Source of the DNA: Chlorobiota bacterium
GTDB taxonomy: Bacteria > Bacteroidota > Bacteroidia > Bacteroidales > F082
DNA: 39,569 nt
Direction: 5' to 3'
Assembly: GCA_030596395.1 (NCBI GenBank)
Contig: JAUVKF010000025.1
Coordinates: 1 to 39,569, forward strand
A program made the position numbers and the translations under genes. Shown one piece after another: positions 7,952-15,993 of this stretch (position 1 is its first letter; each line of letters opens with the position of its first letter). Below the pieces are notes generated by a model that searched no databases, was not told the origin of the DNA, and saw only the letters and a program-made list of their open reading frames with translations.

Positions 7952-8058
7952 ATGATTGCTTCCTTCCTCAAGATAGTTTAACCATTCTTGAATAGTATTA
8001 ACGAATAAAAAAATACTATACGGTTTATGAACGAATTCCTTAAACCATAAAATAATCG

Positions 8059-8098
8059 AAGAGCCGGTGAGAATTTTAACTGATTACCACCGGTTCTT
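8059..8098 (+). terminator. Terminator-like hairpin after the secreted-protein gene
   Basis: AAGAGCCGGTG at 8059-8069 pairs with CACCGGTTCTT at 8088-8098 with one mismatch, and is followed by TCTTTATATTTTG. It lies about 110 bp beyond the stop codon of the secreted-protein gene. Confidence 0.6.
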
Positions 8099-8182
8099 TC
8101 TTTATATTTTGTCAATTGAATTTTTTGTTGATCAATTTGATCAATCATGTAAAACCATCCGTGTTTCAAACGTTAACCAGTT

Positions 8183-8243
8183 TAAAGTCTGATGCCTGCC
8201 TGTCCTCCTCATGCGGATAAATCGGCAGACAGGTCTAAAGTCT
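8183..8243. repeat. GC-rich palindromic repeat with an 8-bp direct repeat at its borders
   Basis: A CCTGCCTGTC...GGCAGACAGG unit (8195-8233) stands out from AT-rich surroundings. It is flanked by TAAAGTCT at 8183-8190 and again at 8236-8243, as expected for a target-site duplication, although the flank is itself a short microrepeat. Related units lie at 34435-34500 and 38243-38268. Confidence 0.6.
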
Positions 8244-8285
8244 AAAGTTGTTCCATGAAGTAGTTGGTCTGCCTTAATTTTTCAG

Positions 8286-8356
8286 TTAATTCTCAATTAC
8301 CCGCTTTGCACCAGCGGAATCACCAGTCCTTTCTTCAAATTGGACAGATTCTTAAA
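8286..8356 (-). pseudogene. Degenerate M48 protease tail fragment
   Basis: The minus strand starts FKNLSNL, as in the intact protease (VKNLSNL), and after a small deletion and frameshift ends with codons for KRVIEN and TAA, matching the intact C-terminus RKRVIEEN. The stretch between has diverged. It is the most decayed of the gene-tail copies, and the assignment rests on these two short matches in the right order. Confidence 0.5.
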
Positions 8357-8405
8357 GGAAAGCACCTGTCAATTTTTTTATGAGGGAACTATCAGTATTA
8401 ATTGT

Positions 8406-8492
8406 ACGATTTTATGGAGATAAAATTACTTGAATATTACACTTTTTAGGAGATAAATATCAATATTTGCTACACTTTTTCGGAGATAAATT
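8406..8492. repeat. Three direct repeats phased exactly 33 bp apart
   Basis: GGAGATAAA occurs at 8416, 8449 and 8482, exactly 33 bp apart. The second and third copies share a longer core, ACACTTTTT(A/C)GGAGATAAAT; the first is degenerate (GATTTTATGGAGATAAAAT). The spacers are unrelated. No open frame of note covers them; a 22-codon frame begins inside the last copy at 8493. Binding sites for a regulator, a replication-type iteron set, or a mobile-element end are all possible. Confidence 0.6.
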
Positions 8493-8623
8493 ATGGAACG
8501 AACCTTATATGAAAACTTGCCTAACCCCTTCTGGCGTACGGATTATCCTCGTGCTTAAAAAGTTTTGCAGTTTAATGTTTAAAGTTGATCTTCACTGTTT
8601 TCAAGCTTCCTTAATGTATCCGG

Positions 8624-8715
8624 TTAATTTTCAATAACCCGTTTTCGCTGAAGCAATGTTGGATACGAGTAATGAAAAAACACATGTGTAGGACGAGGTA
8701 AATAGTTTAAAAAAT
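8624..8715 (-). pseudogene. Third copy of the M48 protease 3' end
   Basis: The minus strand encodes PRPTHVFFHYSYPTLLQRK followed by RVIEN and TAA at 8626-8624. This corresponds to PHPTYAFFHYSHPTLLQRK-RVIEEN at the end of the intact protease, whose own stop is only about 200 bp away. The reading frame is intact over about 24 codons and weakly alignable for about 8 more upstream. There is no start codon or active site. Confidence 0.75.
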
Positions 8716-8820
8716 TAACGCTTAATTGTGAGCGAAGCGTGGCAATCCTAAAGTGCTATTTGTGTTCCATTTCATGGGATTCCGTCGGTCGCAAGCTCCC
8801 TCGGAACTAAACGGATTATT

Positions 8821-10053
8821 TTAGTTTTCCTCAATAACTCGCTTTCGCTGAAGTAAGGTGGGATGTGAATAATGGAAAAATGCATATGTAGGATGCGGAG
8901 TTAAGTTGGAGAGGTTTTTCACCGAAAGTTTAATTAAGGAGTTGATCAGTTTTTCACCCAGTTTATAATTTTTGGCGTAATTGTCGGCCTGGTATTCGTA
9001 TTTGCGCGAGAGCATGTTTGAGAAAATTCCAACGATAAACGAAATAGGGGAGAAGAGCAAGCCGAAAGCGATCAGTCCCATATAAAAGCTGGCTTCTTCG
9101 GCACCAATGGCCTGCGAAAGCACTGGTAGTCCAATTGCCAGTGACAGCAGCCAGATCATCACCCCGCTCTGCACCAGCGACATGGCCAGACCTTTCAATA
9201 CATGCTTTTTCTTGTAATGGCCAACTTCGTGTGCCAGTACAGCAACAATTTCATCTTTGTCGAGGTCGTTTATCAGGGTGTCGTAAAGCACAATGCGCTT
9301 TTTAGGGCCCAGTCCGCTGAAATAAGCATTGGCCTTGGTGCTGCGCTTGGAGCCGTTAATCACAAACACATTGTGTAATTTAAAGCCGGCTTTGGTGGCA
9401 AAGGCGTTTATGGCATCACGCAATTCGCCTTCATCAAGCGGGGTTTGCTTGTTAAACAGCGGCACGATAATGCGGCTGTAAAACATGGCCATAAAGATCA
9501 TGAATGCACTCATGCCTCCCAGCACGATCACCCAGAACCAGTTGCCTGTGGAAATCCATGCCCAGAGGATAAACATTAGTAGCCCACCGCCAATCACTAT
9601 GCTCAGTAAATAGCCTTTTAACTTGTCGAGGATAAAGGTTTTTACCGTGGTTTTATTAAAGCCGAATTTTTCTTCGATCACAAAAGTTCCATAAATGGAA
9701 AAAGGGGTGGTGAGGATATCCATGGCAATGCCAAGAACTCCGAAAAACAACAATGTTCTCAGGTAAATACTTTCGGTGGTACCACGCACCCATTCGTCAA
9801 GCAGTCCGAAGCCACCTGCAAAAAGCATTGCGAGGATGAGGATAAGGGAAAAGCTGCTGGTAACCAGCGAAAATTTGGTGTTTACTTTGCTGTATTGCTG
9901 TGATTTCTTGTATTTGTCAGCATCATAAATACCCTCCAGTTCTTCAGGAATTTCATCCTTCATATGCTTCACATTCAGATAATCCAAAACCTTTTCAAAT
10001 ATGAAGTCGAACAGTATGATTGCGATAATTATCCAGAATAATGTTTGTTCCAT
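8821..10053 (-). CDS. M48 family membrane zinc metallopeptidase (Ste24/CAAX-protease type)
   Basis: The 410-aa integral membrane protease has several hydrophobic segments and the M48 N-terminal domain (YDADKYKKSQQY at about 44-55). The zinc site is HEVGH (about 275-279), inside VLAHEVGHYKKKH, with the third ligand in KYEYQADNYA further on. The length fits Ste24-type proteases, which are longer than HtpX and cleave membrane or prenylated-type substrates; in bacteria the role is probably membrane-protein quality control. The ATG is the first in frame, and the protein starts directly with a hydrophobic helix. Its 3' end has three broken copies downstream at 6872, 8286 and 8624, so this locus has been a recurrent recombination point. 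Confidence 0.92.
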   Translation of the reverse strand: MEQTLFWIIIAIILFDFIFEKVLDYLNVKHMKDEIPEELEGIYDADKYKKSQQYSKVNTKFSLVTSSFSLILILAMLFAGGFGLLDEWVRGTTESIYLRTLLFFGVLGIAMDILTTPFSIYGTFVIEEKFGFNKTTVKTFILDKLKGYLLSIVIGGGLLMFILWAWISTGNWFWVIVLGGMSAFMIFMAMFYSRIIVPLFNKQTPLDEGELRDAINAFATKAGFKLHNVFVINGSKRSTKANAYFSGLGPKKRIVLYDTLINDLDKDEIVAVLAHEVGHYKKKHVLKGLAMSLVQSGVMIWLLSLAIGLPVLSQAIGAEEASFYMGLIAFGLLFSPISFIVGIFSNMLSRKYEYQADNYAKNYKLGEKLINSLIKLSVKNLSNLTPHPTYAFFHYSHPTLLQRKRVIEEN

Positions 10054-10090
10054 TTGTACACTTCGTTTGTTAATTGAAAGGTGCTAAAAA

Positions 10091-10129
10091 CCCCTCTGCC
10101 TTCGGCATCTCCCCTTCATAAGGGGAGAA
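10091..10129. repeat. Palindromic CCCCT/AGGGG intergenic repeat
   Basis: CCCCTCTGCC-TTC-GGCA followed by CTCCCCTT-CATA-AGGGGAG forms two adjacent hairpins, of the same general design as the repeats inside the R-M gene. Confidence 0.6.
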
Positions 10130-10188
10130 GTTCGTGGTGCTATTTGTTAATTTTAAGATATCATGTCTTGTTTTCTAGGTCTGTTTCC

Positions 10189-10275
10189 CTTTGCGAAACT
10201 CTGCGGTTCTCTGTGAAACTTTGCGTAATAGCTATACCGCAAAGGAACGCAAAAGAGACACAAAGTTGCGCAAAG
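10189..10275. repeat. Inverted repeat built from CTTTGCG / CGCAAAG words
   Basis: The left arm contains CTTTGCG, CTCTGCG and CTTTGCG spaced about 15 bp apart, and the right arm carries the reverse complements CGCAAAG, CGCAAAA and CGCAAAG. The whole can fold into one long imperfect hairpin. The 66-codon open frame crossing it is not a gene. The following 60 bp are short variants of ATTAACCATT. Confidence 0.6.
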
Positions 10276-10339
10276 CATTAACATATAACCATTACTATTA
10301 ACCATTTTCCATTAACTAATTTCTATTACCATTAACTAT

Positions 10340-12436
10340 TTAATATGTTCCGAAGTACTTCCTGAGAAACCACTCCACCGAAAGCAAAAGAATAACAAGC
10401 CCTATCACCCACCACAAGTTGAAGAGGCCGGTATATTTTTCTTCATAATATATCTTGCTTTGCAAGGTTTCTCTTTCTGCCAGCCGATCAGGTAAACTTA
10501 GCAGTTCATCCGGGTACAGCATTTCACCATCGTTTTGTTTTGCCAGCCGGTAGAGCATGGCGTGATTAGCTTGTAAAGTCCTGCTCTCCAATGATTCTCC
10601 TGTTACCACAAACTCGCCACGAGAACGATAAGTTTCTGTTCCCAGCCTTGTATTGGCCGAATATTTGTAAACCCCCACAGGCAGTCGTTTCAGGTCGAGG
10701 TTGTATGCCCGGTCAACCGGCGAGAACAAATAGTTGAAAGATTCACCTTCTTCGTTGTTCAGCGTAAAATTCACATCGGTGATATTCACCGGTTCATACG
10801 ATTGGTTGTATAACTCCGCTTTAACCACTACATTCCTGCTTCCGACATATTCACCATCGGTAATCACCCTGAAAAACCGCTTGTCCTTTCGCAGCAACAG
10901 CAGTTGAACCATTTTCTCAATAAAAGTATCAAACGCCTTCGTATTATCCAACTGCAGGTAATTGTGCATCCGCCACATCCACAGCCCTTCGCCTGCGATA
11001 AGGCCATTCTTGATTCCTTCAATCGGGCTGAATGCTATCAGCGGGTAATCCGTCTCCAGGTTACTGATCCTTTGCGAGGCAAAAACAGAAGTACTAGGCC
11101 TTACTTGGTAATTCCCAAGATGAACGATCAAAGGCGGGAATTTTTCAATTTCACTGGCTAGTATTTCATCAAAGGTGAATAGTGTAAAATTCGGGTTGAT
11201 CTCAGCCTGAGCTTCTTCAAAGTTCCGCCCGGCCATCCTGAATTCAACACCATCGTATAGTTGGTTGAAAAGGGCAATATTGCTCTGTTTGCCAAGGACG
11301 TACAATGCCGGAATCTCCTTATCTTCTATTTGCTGGAACAAACCTCTCATCGGCCTCCTGATGGAAGGCAACTGATGCAGGATGATGAGGTCGTATTCAT
11401 CAATCACACCTTTAAAATTAGAGGCATAGGTGATGTCCAATTCAAAATTCTTGTTCTGCTCAATACTCTTTCTGATCGCTGCAATGTCAGGATGTGGTGC
11501 ATTGGCGAGGAAAAGTATCTTCTGCCTGTTATCAAGCACATCGAAGAACACATTCCGTGCATTGTTTTCGCTGTTCACTTCTTCGGCTTCGGTTTCCAGC
11601 ACGATCCGCATACGTTGTTTCCCGGCTGCAGAAGCATTGATCACAAAACGGTAGCTGCGGCTAAAATCATCAGCACTTATATTGATGTTTCGCCTTGATT
11701 GCAATTTGCCAAAAGCATAGATCTTCAAAACGGCGGTTTCTCCCTTCAGTTGCTTTCCGCTCACATTCACTTCAATGGGGAAATCGTCGGCCAGGTAAAT
11801 GATGCTGTTGTAACGTACATCATTAATTTTCAAATCCTTGCTGGTTGTAGTATCGCCTATGGCAATGGTGTAGATGGGGAAATTAATATTCGATGCAGCA
11901 AAAACCGGATCGATACCGCGGTTGTTAATGCCATCACCAGCGATTACCAGTGCACCAAAGTTCATACCTGCATAATCTTCCTTCACTTTCATGATGAAGT
12001 CGGCATAGTTGGTTACCTCCTGGTCGAATTGCGGTTCTTCAGAAAGCTGTACATGGTCGCCAAACACGTAGGTGTCAACATCGTATTTCTCTTCCAGTTG
12101 TTCTTTAATCGTATTCACCTGGCTCATAAAACTGTTCCTGATCGCGGCAGAGTCTTTCGACAGCACCATCGATCTCGAGTTGTCAATGCCTATTACAATT
12201 ACTGGTTTTTCGAGATGTTTGCTCTTCGTCTTGATAAAAGGGGAAAGCAACAAAAATGCAAGAACAGTAACAGCGATAAAACGAAATACAAATAAGATGG
12301 TCGTTAATATTTTGCTGAGTTTGTTCTTTTTGTTTTTAAAATAAAGCATTCCCGAATAAACCAATCCTATCAGGATTACCAGCAACAGGAACCACCAGGG
12401 TGTATTTATAATCAGGTCGGTGAACAATTGATTCAA
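10340..12436 (-). CDS. Large membrane protein with VWA and glutamine-amidotransferase-like domains
   Basis: The 698-aa protein has two N-terminal transmembrane helices (about 14-33 and 44-66), then a von Willebrand A domain with the metal site D85-N-S-R-S89 followed by M, a beta-rich linker, a Rossmann-like segment resembling class I glutamine amidotransferases (KILFLANAPHPDIAAI..., LIILHQLPS) at about 305-390, a further beta-sandwich region, and a last helix (NLWWVIGLVILLL) near the C-terminus. Such proteins are common in Bacteroidota, near Bat-type VWA proteins, and have no proven role. The start is TTG at 12436; no ATG lies upstream in frame, and the next Met would cut into the first helix. 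Most of the protein would face the periplasm. Confidence 0.8.
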   Translation of the reverse strand: MNQLFTDLIINTPWWFLLLVILIGLVYSGMLYFKNKKNKLSKILTTILFVFRFIAVTVLAFLLLSPFIKTKSKHLEKPVIVIGIDNSRSMVLSKDSAAIRNSFMSQVNTIKEQLEEKYDVDTYVFGDHVQLSEEPQFDQEVTNYADFIMKVKEDYAGMNFGALVIAGDGINNRGIDPVFAASNINFPIYTIAIGDTTTSKDLKINDVRYNSIIYLADDFPIEVNVSGKQLKGETAVLKIYAFGKLQSRRNINISADDFSRSYRFVINASAAGKQRMRIVLETEAEEVNSENNARNVFFDVLDNRQKILFLANAPHPDIAAIRKSIEQNKNFELDITYASNFKGVIDEYDLIILHQLPSIRRPMRGLFQQIEDKEIPALYVLGKQSNIALFNQLYDGVEFRMAGRNFEEAQAEINPNFTLFTFDEILASEIEKFPPLIVHLGNYQVRPSTSVFASQRISNLETDYPLIAFSPIEGIKNGLIAGEGLWMWRMHNYLQLDNTKAFDTFIEKMVQLLLLRKDKRFFRVITDGEYVGSRNVVVKAELYNQSYEPVNITDVNFTLNNEEGESFNYLFSPVDRAYNLDLKRLPVGVYKYSANTRLGTETYRSRGEFVVTGESLESRTLQANHAMLYRLAKQNDGEMLYPDELLSLPDRLAERETLQSKIYYEEKYTGLFNLWWVIGLVILLLSVEWFLRKYFGTY

Positions 12437-12698
12437 AATTTGAGATGCAAAGATATTGGAATTGGGGAAAGAATTACGGGGTGTGGGTTACGTGTGCTGG
12501 TGTTATTAGTCACTTATTAATAATTAATCCGAGAAGAACCGGGCAGCTTGTGTATATGCCGATGCGGCGAATGCAGGCAATTAAACGTTTGATTTATATT
12601 ATTTTTCAAAACAATAACTGTTGCTATCAGACTTATTACCATGGACTGTTGGCTGCCAACTCCAAACTCCAAACTCCAGACTCTCCCGACTATTTTTA
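12437..12698. other. Intergenic region upstream of glmM
   Basis: No gene is seen. Near the glmM end there is a short tandem run of a CAAACTC-like 7-mer (about 12658-12684), of the kind seen before other genes in this window. Confidence 0.4.
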
Positions 12699-12706
12699 TA
12701 CTTTTG
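12699..12706 (+). promoter_or_regulatory. Bacteroidota -7 promoter element of glmM
   Basis: TACTTTTG matches the TAnnTTTG consensus perfectly and lies 20 bp before the glmM ATG, leaving a leader of only about 13 nt. A clear -33 TTG is not seen at the expected distance. Confidence 0.5.
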
Positions 12707-12725
12707 CGCCAAACAAACCAAAACC

Positions 12726-14105
12726 ATGACACTTATTAAATCCATTTCAGGTATCAGGGGAACCATTGGCGGTAAAGCCGGAGATGCCCTAACACCCATC
12801 GACATAGTTAAGTTTACAGCAGCTTTTGCTACTGTGTTGAAGCAAAAAATTAATGGCCATAAAGCCAAATTTGTGGTGGGACGCGATGCCCGTATCTCAG
12901 GTGAAATGGTTGAGCAGCTTGTGGTTGCCACCTTGACCGGGATGGGTGTTGATGTGATCAATGCAGGTTTGTCGACCACGCCCACAGTCGAAATAGCTGT
13001 TACCGAAACCGGTGCCGATGGTGGGATCATCCTTACAGCAAGTCATAATCCCAAACAGTGGAATGCACTGAAATTACTGAATGAAAAAGGTGAGTTTATC
13101 TCTGCTGCCGAAGGCGAAAGAGTACTGCAAATCGCTGAGTCAGAAAATATTGATTTTGCTGAAGTAGATGAATTGGGAATAATAGCCACTGATGATACCC
13201 TTATCGACTTACACATTGAAAAGATATTGCAACTTAAATTGGTTGATAAAGAACTGATCTCAAAAGCTGGGTTTAAAGTGGCTGTTGACGCAGTAAATTC
13301 AACAGGTGGTATTGCCATTCCTAAGTTACTGAAAGCATTGGGTGTTGAAGAAGTCATTGAGTTATATTGTGAGCCAAACGGACATTTCCCGCACAATCCT
13401 GAACCACTGCCAGAAAACCTGACTGAGATTTCAAAAGTGGTGATGAAGGAAAAAGCAGACATTGGTTTTGTGGTTGACCCGGATGTTGACCGCCTGGCCA
13501 TCGTGATGGAAAATGGCAAAATGTTTGGGGAAGAATATACGCTTGTGGCCGTTGCTGATTACATCCTCGAAAACAAGAAAGGCAACACAGCTTCAAACCT
13601 CTCCTCTACCAAAGCTTTGCGGGATGTAACAGAAAAAACCGGAGGTGCGTATTACGCTTCTGCAGTTGGTGAAGTAAACGTAGTTGAAAAAATGAAAGCT
13701 GTAAATGCGGTGATTGGTGGCGAAGGTAATGGCGGAGTAATCTATCCCGAATCTCATTATGGCCGAGATGCCCTGGTTGGTATTGCATTGTTCCTGACCT
13801 TACTTGCGAAACGAAATCTTAAAACAAGCGAACTCAGAAAGACCTACCCCGATTATTTCATATCTAAGAACAAAGCTGAACTATCTCCTGAGACCGACAT
13901 TCCTGCTTTAATGGAAAAGGTAAAAGCGCATTATCAGGCATTTCCTGTACTGACCATTGATGGTGTGAAAATTGAATTCCCGGATGGTTGGGTACATTTA
14001 CGCCCTTCAAACACTGAACCCATCCTGCGCATTTATGCCGAAAGCACCAGCATGGAACAAGCTGACAAGTATGCAAAAGAGGTGATTGAGTTGGTGAATA
14101 ATTAA
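12726..14105 (+). CDS. glmM: Phosphoglucosamine mutase
   Basis: This enzyme of the alpha-D-phosphohexomutase family converts glucosamine-6-phosphate to glucosamine-1-phosphate for UDP-GlcNAc, peptidoglycan and LPS. The phosphoserine loop is TASHNP with Ser106; the magnesium loop is DPDVDR (251-256); the sugar loop GEGNGG and the C-terminal phosphate-binding loop RPSNTEP are all present. The 459-aa length is normal. The frame is open 35 codons further upstream, but the ATG at 12726 is chosen because the protein then begins MTLIKSISGIRG as in the family, and a TAnnTTTG element lies 20 bp upstream. Phosphomannomutase activity cannot be excluded from sequence alone. Confidence 0.93.
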   Translation: MTLIKSISGIRGTIGGKAGDALTPIDIVKFTAAFATVLKQKINGHKAKFVVGRDARISGEMVEQLVVATLTGMGVDVINAGLSTTPTVEIAVTETGADGGIILTASHNPKQWNALKLLNEKGEFISAAEGERVLQIAESENIDFAEVDELGIIATDDTLIDLHIEKILQLKLVDKELISKAGFKVAVDAVNSTGGIAIPKLLKALGVEEVIELYCEPNGHFPHNPEPLPENLTEISKVVMKEKADIGFVVDPDVDRLAIVMENGKMFGEEYTLVAVADYILENKKGNTASNLSSTKALRDVTEKTGGAYYASAVGEVNVVEKMKAVNAVIGGEGNGGVIYPESHYGRDALVGIALFLTLLAKRNLKTSELRKTYPDYFISKNKAELSPETDIPALMEKVKAHYQAFPVLTIDGVKIEFPDGWVHLRPSNTEPILRIYAESTSMEQADKYAKEVIELVNN

Positions 14106-14308
14106 TGGAAAATGGTTAATGGTTGAATCGGTTAATTGGGAATTGGTCAATTGTACAATAACCATTAATGAATATCAATGACCAGTGACAACCAACGACC
14201 AGTAAGTAGCAACCAGCATTCTTGTTAATAAACACTAAGTTTTCAATACGGATAGCCATTATCAACTTTTTTCCTAAATTCGGCCTTTTATTGGAGAAAC
14301 GCTGACGC

Positions 14309-14551
14309 ATGCCACGACGAAAAAAAAGAAAACCGTACAAAACAGTTACTTTCATGCTATCAAACCGGCAAATGAAATCGTTGCGGAATTATTGCAGGGC
14401 TCGCAAAACAACACCTACCAAGCTGATCAAGAAAAGCATCCGAAACTATACCGAGTTTTTTGCCAACGAAGTACCTGAAAAATATCATAAATCACATAAC
14501 CAACTGGATTTGTTTAATAAGGAGCAAGAAACGCCGGATATGTTTGAGTAA
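14309..14551 (+). CDS. Small basic conserved protein, possible ribbon-helix-helix DNA-binding protein
   Basis: The 80-aa protein has a very basic N-terminus (MPRRKKRKPYK), then a strand-like TVTFMLSNRQ and helices (MKSLRNYCRARKTTPTKLIKKSIRNY), which is the strand-helix-helix order of ribbon-helix-helix regulators, and an acidic tail with NQLDLF. From memory, close relatives occur as short conserved hypothetical proteins in Bacteroidota; none has an assigned function that I know. It lies between glmM and the convergent recR. It reads as a genuine gene because the motif structure is compact and the frame starts with ATG after an AT-rich leader. Confidence 0.65.
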   Translation: MPRRKKRKPYKTVTFMLSNRQMKSLRNYCRARKTTPTKLIKKSIRNYTEFFANEVPEKYHKSHNQLDLFNKEQETPDMFE

Positions 14552-14582
14552 TCAGAACGGTTAATAAATAATAATTATAAGA

Positions 14583-15206
14583 TTACACCTTTTTCACCGA
14601 ATCCTCAAAAGGTAAACGATTTAGAATTGATCGACCTAAAGTAATCTCATCAGTATATTCCAACATATCACCCACAGCTACACCACGAGCCAATGTAGTT
14701 ACTTTAACACCAAATTCCTTAACCATTTTATAAATGTAATAGTTGGTAGTGTCACCTTCAACTGTAGCTGGCAATGCCAGAATGATTTCGTGAATATCTT
14801 CAGTATTTACCCTTTGAATAAGATGACTTATAGCAATATCATTTGGACCAATGCCTTCGATGGGGTTGATTATGCCACCCAACACATGATACAAACCGTT
14901 GAATTGAGCCGTATTTTCGATCGCCAGAACATCGCGGGTATCTTCGACAACACAAATTGTGTTTTCATCGCGTTTATAATTGGAACATATTTCGCATAAA
15001 TCACTGTCGGATATATTGTTACACTTTTTACAAAATACGATTTCTTTTCGCATTTTATCGATGGCCCTGGCCAGATTTTCTGCAAAGTTGCTGTCTTCAC
15101 GTAAAATATGAAGTGCCAACCTCAGGGCAGTCTTTTTTCCGATTCCGGGCAGCCGTGACAATTCGTTAACTGCGGTTTCCAATAATTTTGAAGAGTACTC
15201 GTTCAT
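14583..15206 (-). CDS. recR: Recombination protein RecR
   Basis: RecR works with RecF/RecO to load RecA at single-strand gaps. The 207-aa protein has the full order: helix-hairpin-helix SRLPGIGKKTALRLALHIL (about 17-35), a four-Cys zinc motif CKKC...CEIC (about 59-75), and a Toprim domain starting ICVVEDTRDVLAIE, with the DTTNYYIY and later VTTLARGVAVGDMLEYTDEITLGRSI segments. The length is normal. It is divergently transcribed from the secreted repeat protein at 15263, with about 55 bp between them, so their promoters share that gap. Confidence 0.96.
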   Translation of the reverse strand: MNEYSSKLLETAVNELSRLPGIGKKTALRLALHILREDSNFAENLARAIDKMRKEIVFCKKCNNISDSDLCEICSNYKRDENTICVVEDTRDVLAIENTAQFNGLYHVLGGIINPIEGIGPNDIAISHLIQRVNTEDIHEIILALPATVEGDTTNYYIYKMVKEFGVKVTTLARGVAVGDMLEYTDEITLGRSILNRLPFEDSVKKV

Positions 15207-15262
15207 GTTGTATTGTCCTAAACAAAAATAGATAAATTTGTTGGCTACCTAAACCTATACAA

Positions 15263-15943
15263 ATGCGAAAGTTCCTCTTGTTAATCTTTTTTTCAATCCT
15301 GCTATCCATCCTTTCCTTTTCACAAGCTCTGAACCAGGTTGATGATCAGGGATGGAAACAGGGCAAATGGCGAAAATCATACGTTAGCGGAGTAATTAAA
15401 TATGAAGGTCAATTCAGAAATGACAGACCATACGGTGAATTCAGGTATTACCACGAAAATTCACAGATTAAGGCAATTACGAAGTTTTCGGATGACGGTA
15501 TTATTGCCTACACCGAATCCTTTCATGAAAACGGTAAGCCGATGGCTATGGGGAAATATATAAATCAGAAAAGGGACAGTACCTGGAATTTTTACAGTGA
15601 TATTGATGGAAAGATAATAGCTAAAGAAGATTACAGAAAAGGAAAATTGAACGGAAAAAGTATATTGTTTTATGTAGATAGTGGCAAGCCTGCTGAAATT
15701 ACGGAATATAAACAAGGCGTAAAAGAGGGTACATACTTAAAATATTTCCCGGATGGAAAAACAATGACAGAAGGATTATACCATAACGATCAACTTCATG
15801 GGGATTTTACTGTTTATTATAATGATGAAACTATTGAGATTAAAGGGCGATATGAGAACGGGAGAAAATCGGGTAACTGGGAATATTTTACCGAAAATGG
15901 GAAGCCAATAACTGAAGAGCAGTATAAATTAGAAAAACAATAG
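15263..15943 (+). CDS. Secreted MORN/YwqK-type repeat protein
   Basis: The 226-aa protein has an N-terminal signal peptide (MRKFLLLIFFSILLSILSFSQ) and then at least seven repeats of about 22-25 residues with the pattern Y-x-G-x-[FY]-x-N-x-x-x-x-G-x-[FW]-x-[FY]-[FY]-x-x-[NG]-G (e.g. YEGQFRNDRPYGEFRYYHEN, KGRYENGRKSGNWEYFTENG). This is the MORN_2/YwqK repeat, often annotated as an antitoxin-like protein by homology to Bacillus YwqK; in Bacteroidota such proteins are abundant, exported and of unknown role. No cognate toxin is adjacent, so I would not call it an antitoxin. It probably stays in the periplasm or at the outer membrane. Confidence 0.8.
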   Translation: MRKFLLLIFFSILLSILSFSQALNQVDDQGWKQGKWRKSYVSGVIKYEGQFRNDRPYGEFRYYHENSQIKAITKFSDDGIIAYTESFHENGKPMAMGKYINQKRDSTWNFYSDIDGKIIAKEDYRKGKLNGKSILFYVDSGKPAEITEYKQGVKEGTYLKYFPDGKTMTEGLYHNDQLHGDFTVYYNDETIEIKGRYENGRKSGNWEYFTENGKPITEEQYKLEKQ

Positions 15944-15993
15944 TAAGTTCAGCTTTTACTAAAAACCTCAGCAATATTTTGAATAAACGAAAA

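Noticed and set aside
8406-8492. CRISPR array
   Set aside because: Only three short, imperfect repeats with about 14-bp spacers and no cas genes; the arrangement is not CRISPR-like.
10081-10281. 66-codon open frame on the plus strand
   Set aside because: It is made entirely of two palindromic intergenic repeats and has no protein-like composition.
11261-12344. Several plus-strand open frames of 74-198 codons opposite the VWA gene
   Set aside because: They are antisense to a 698-aa protein with recognisable domains, and their translations show no domain or signal.
12621-12725. Upstream extension of glmM by 35 codons
   Set aside because: The extra peptide is composed of microrepeat translation and removes the match of the family start MTLIKSISGIRG; a -7 element also lies inside it.
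15263-15943. Toxin-antitoxin system suggested by the YwqK resemblance
   Set aside because: The protein is exported and made of MORN repeats, and no toxin gene is adjacent.
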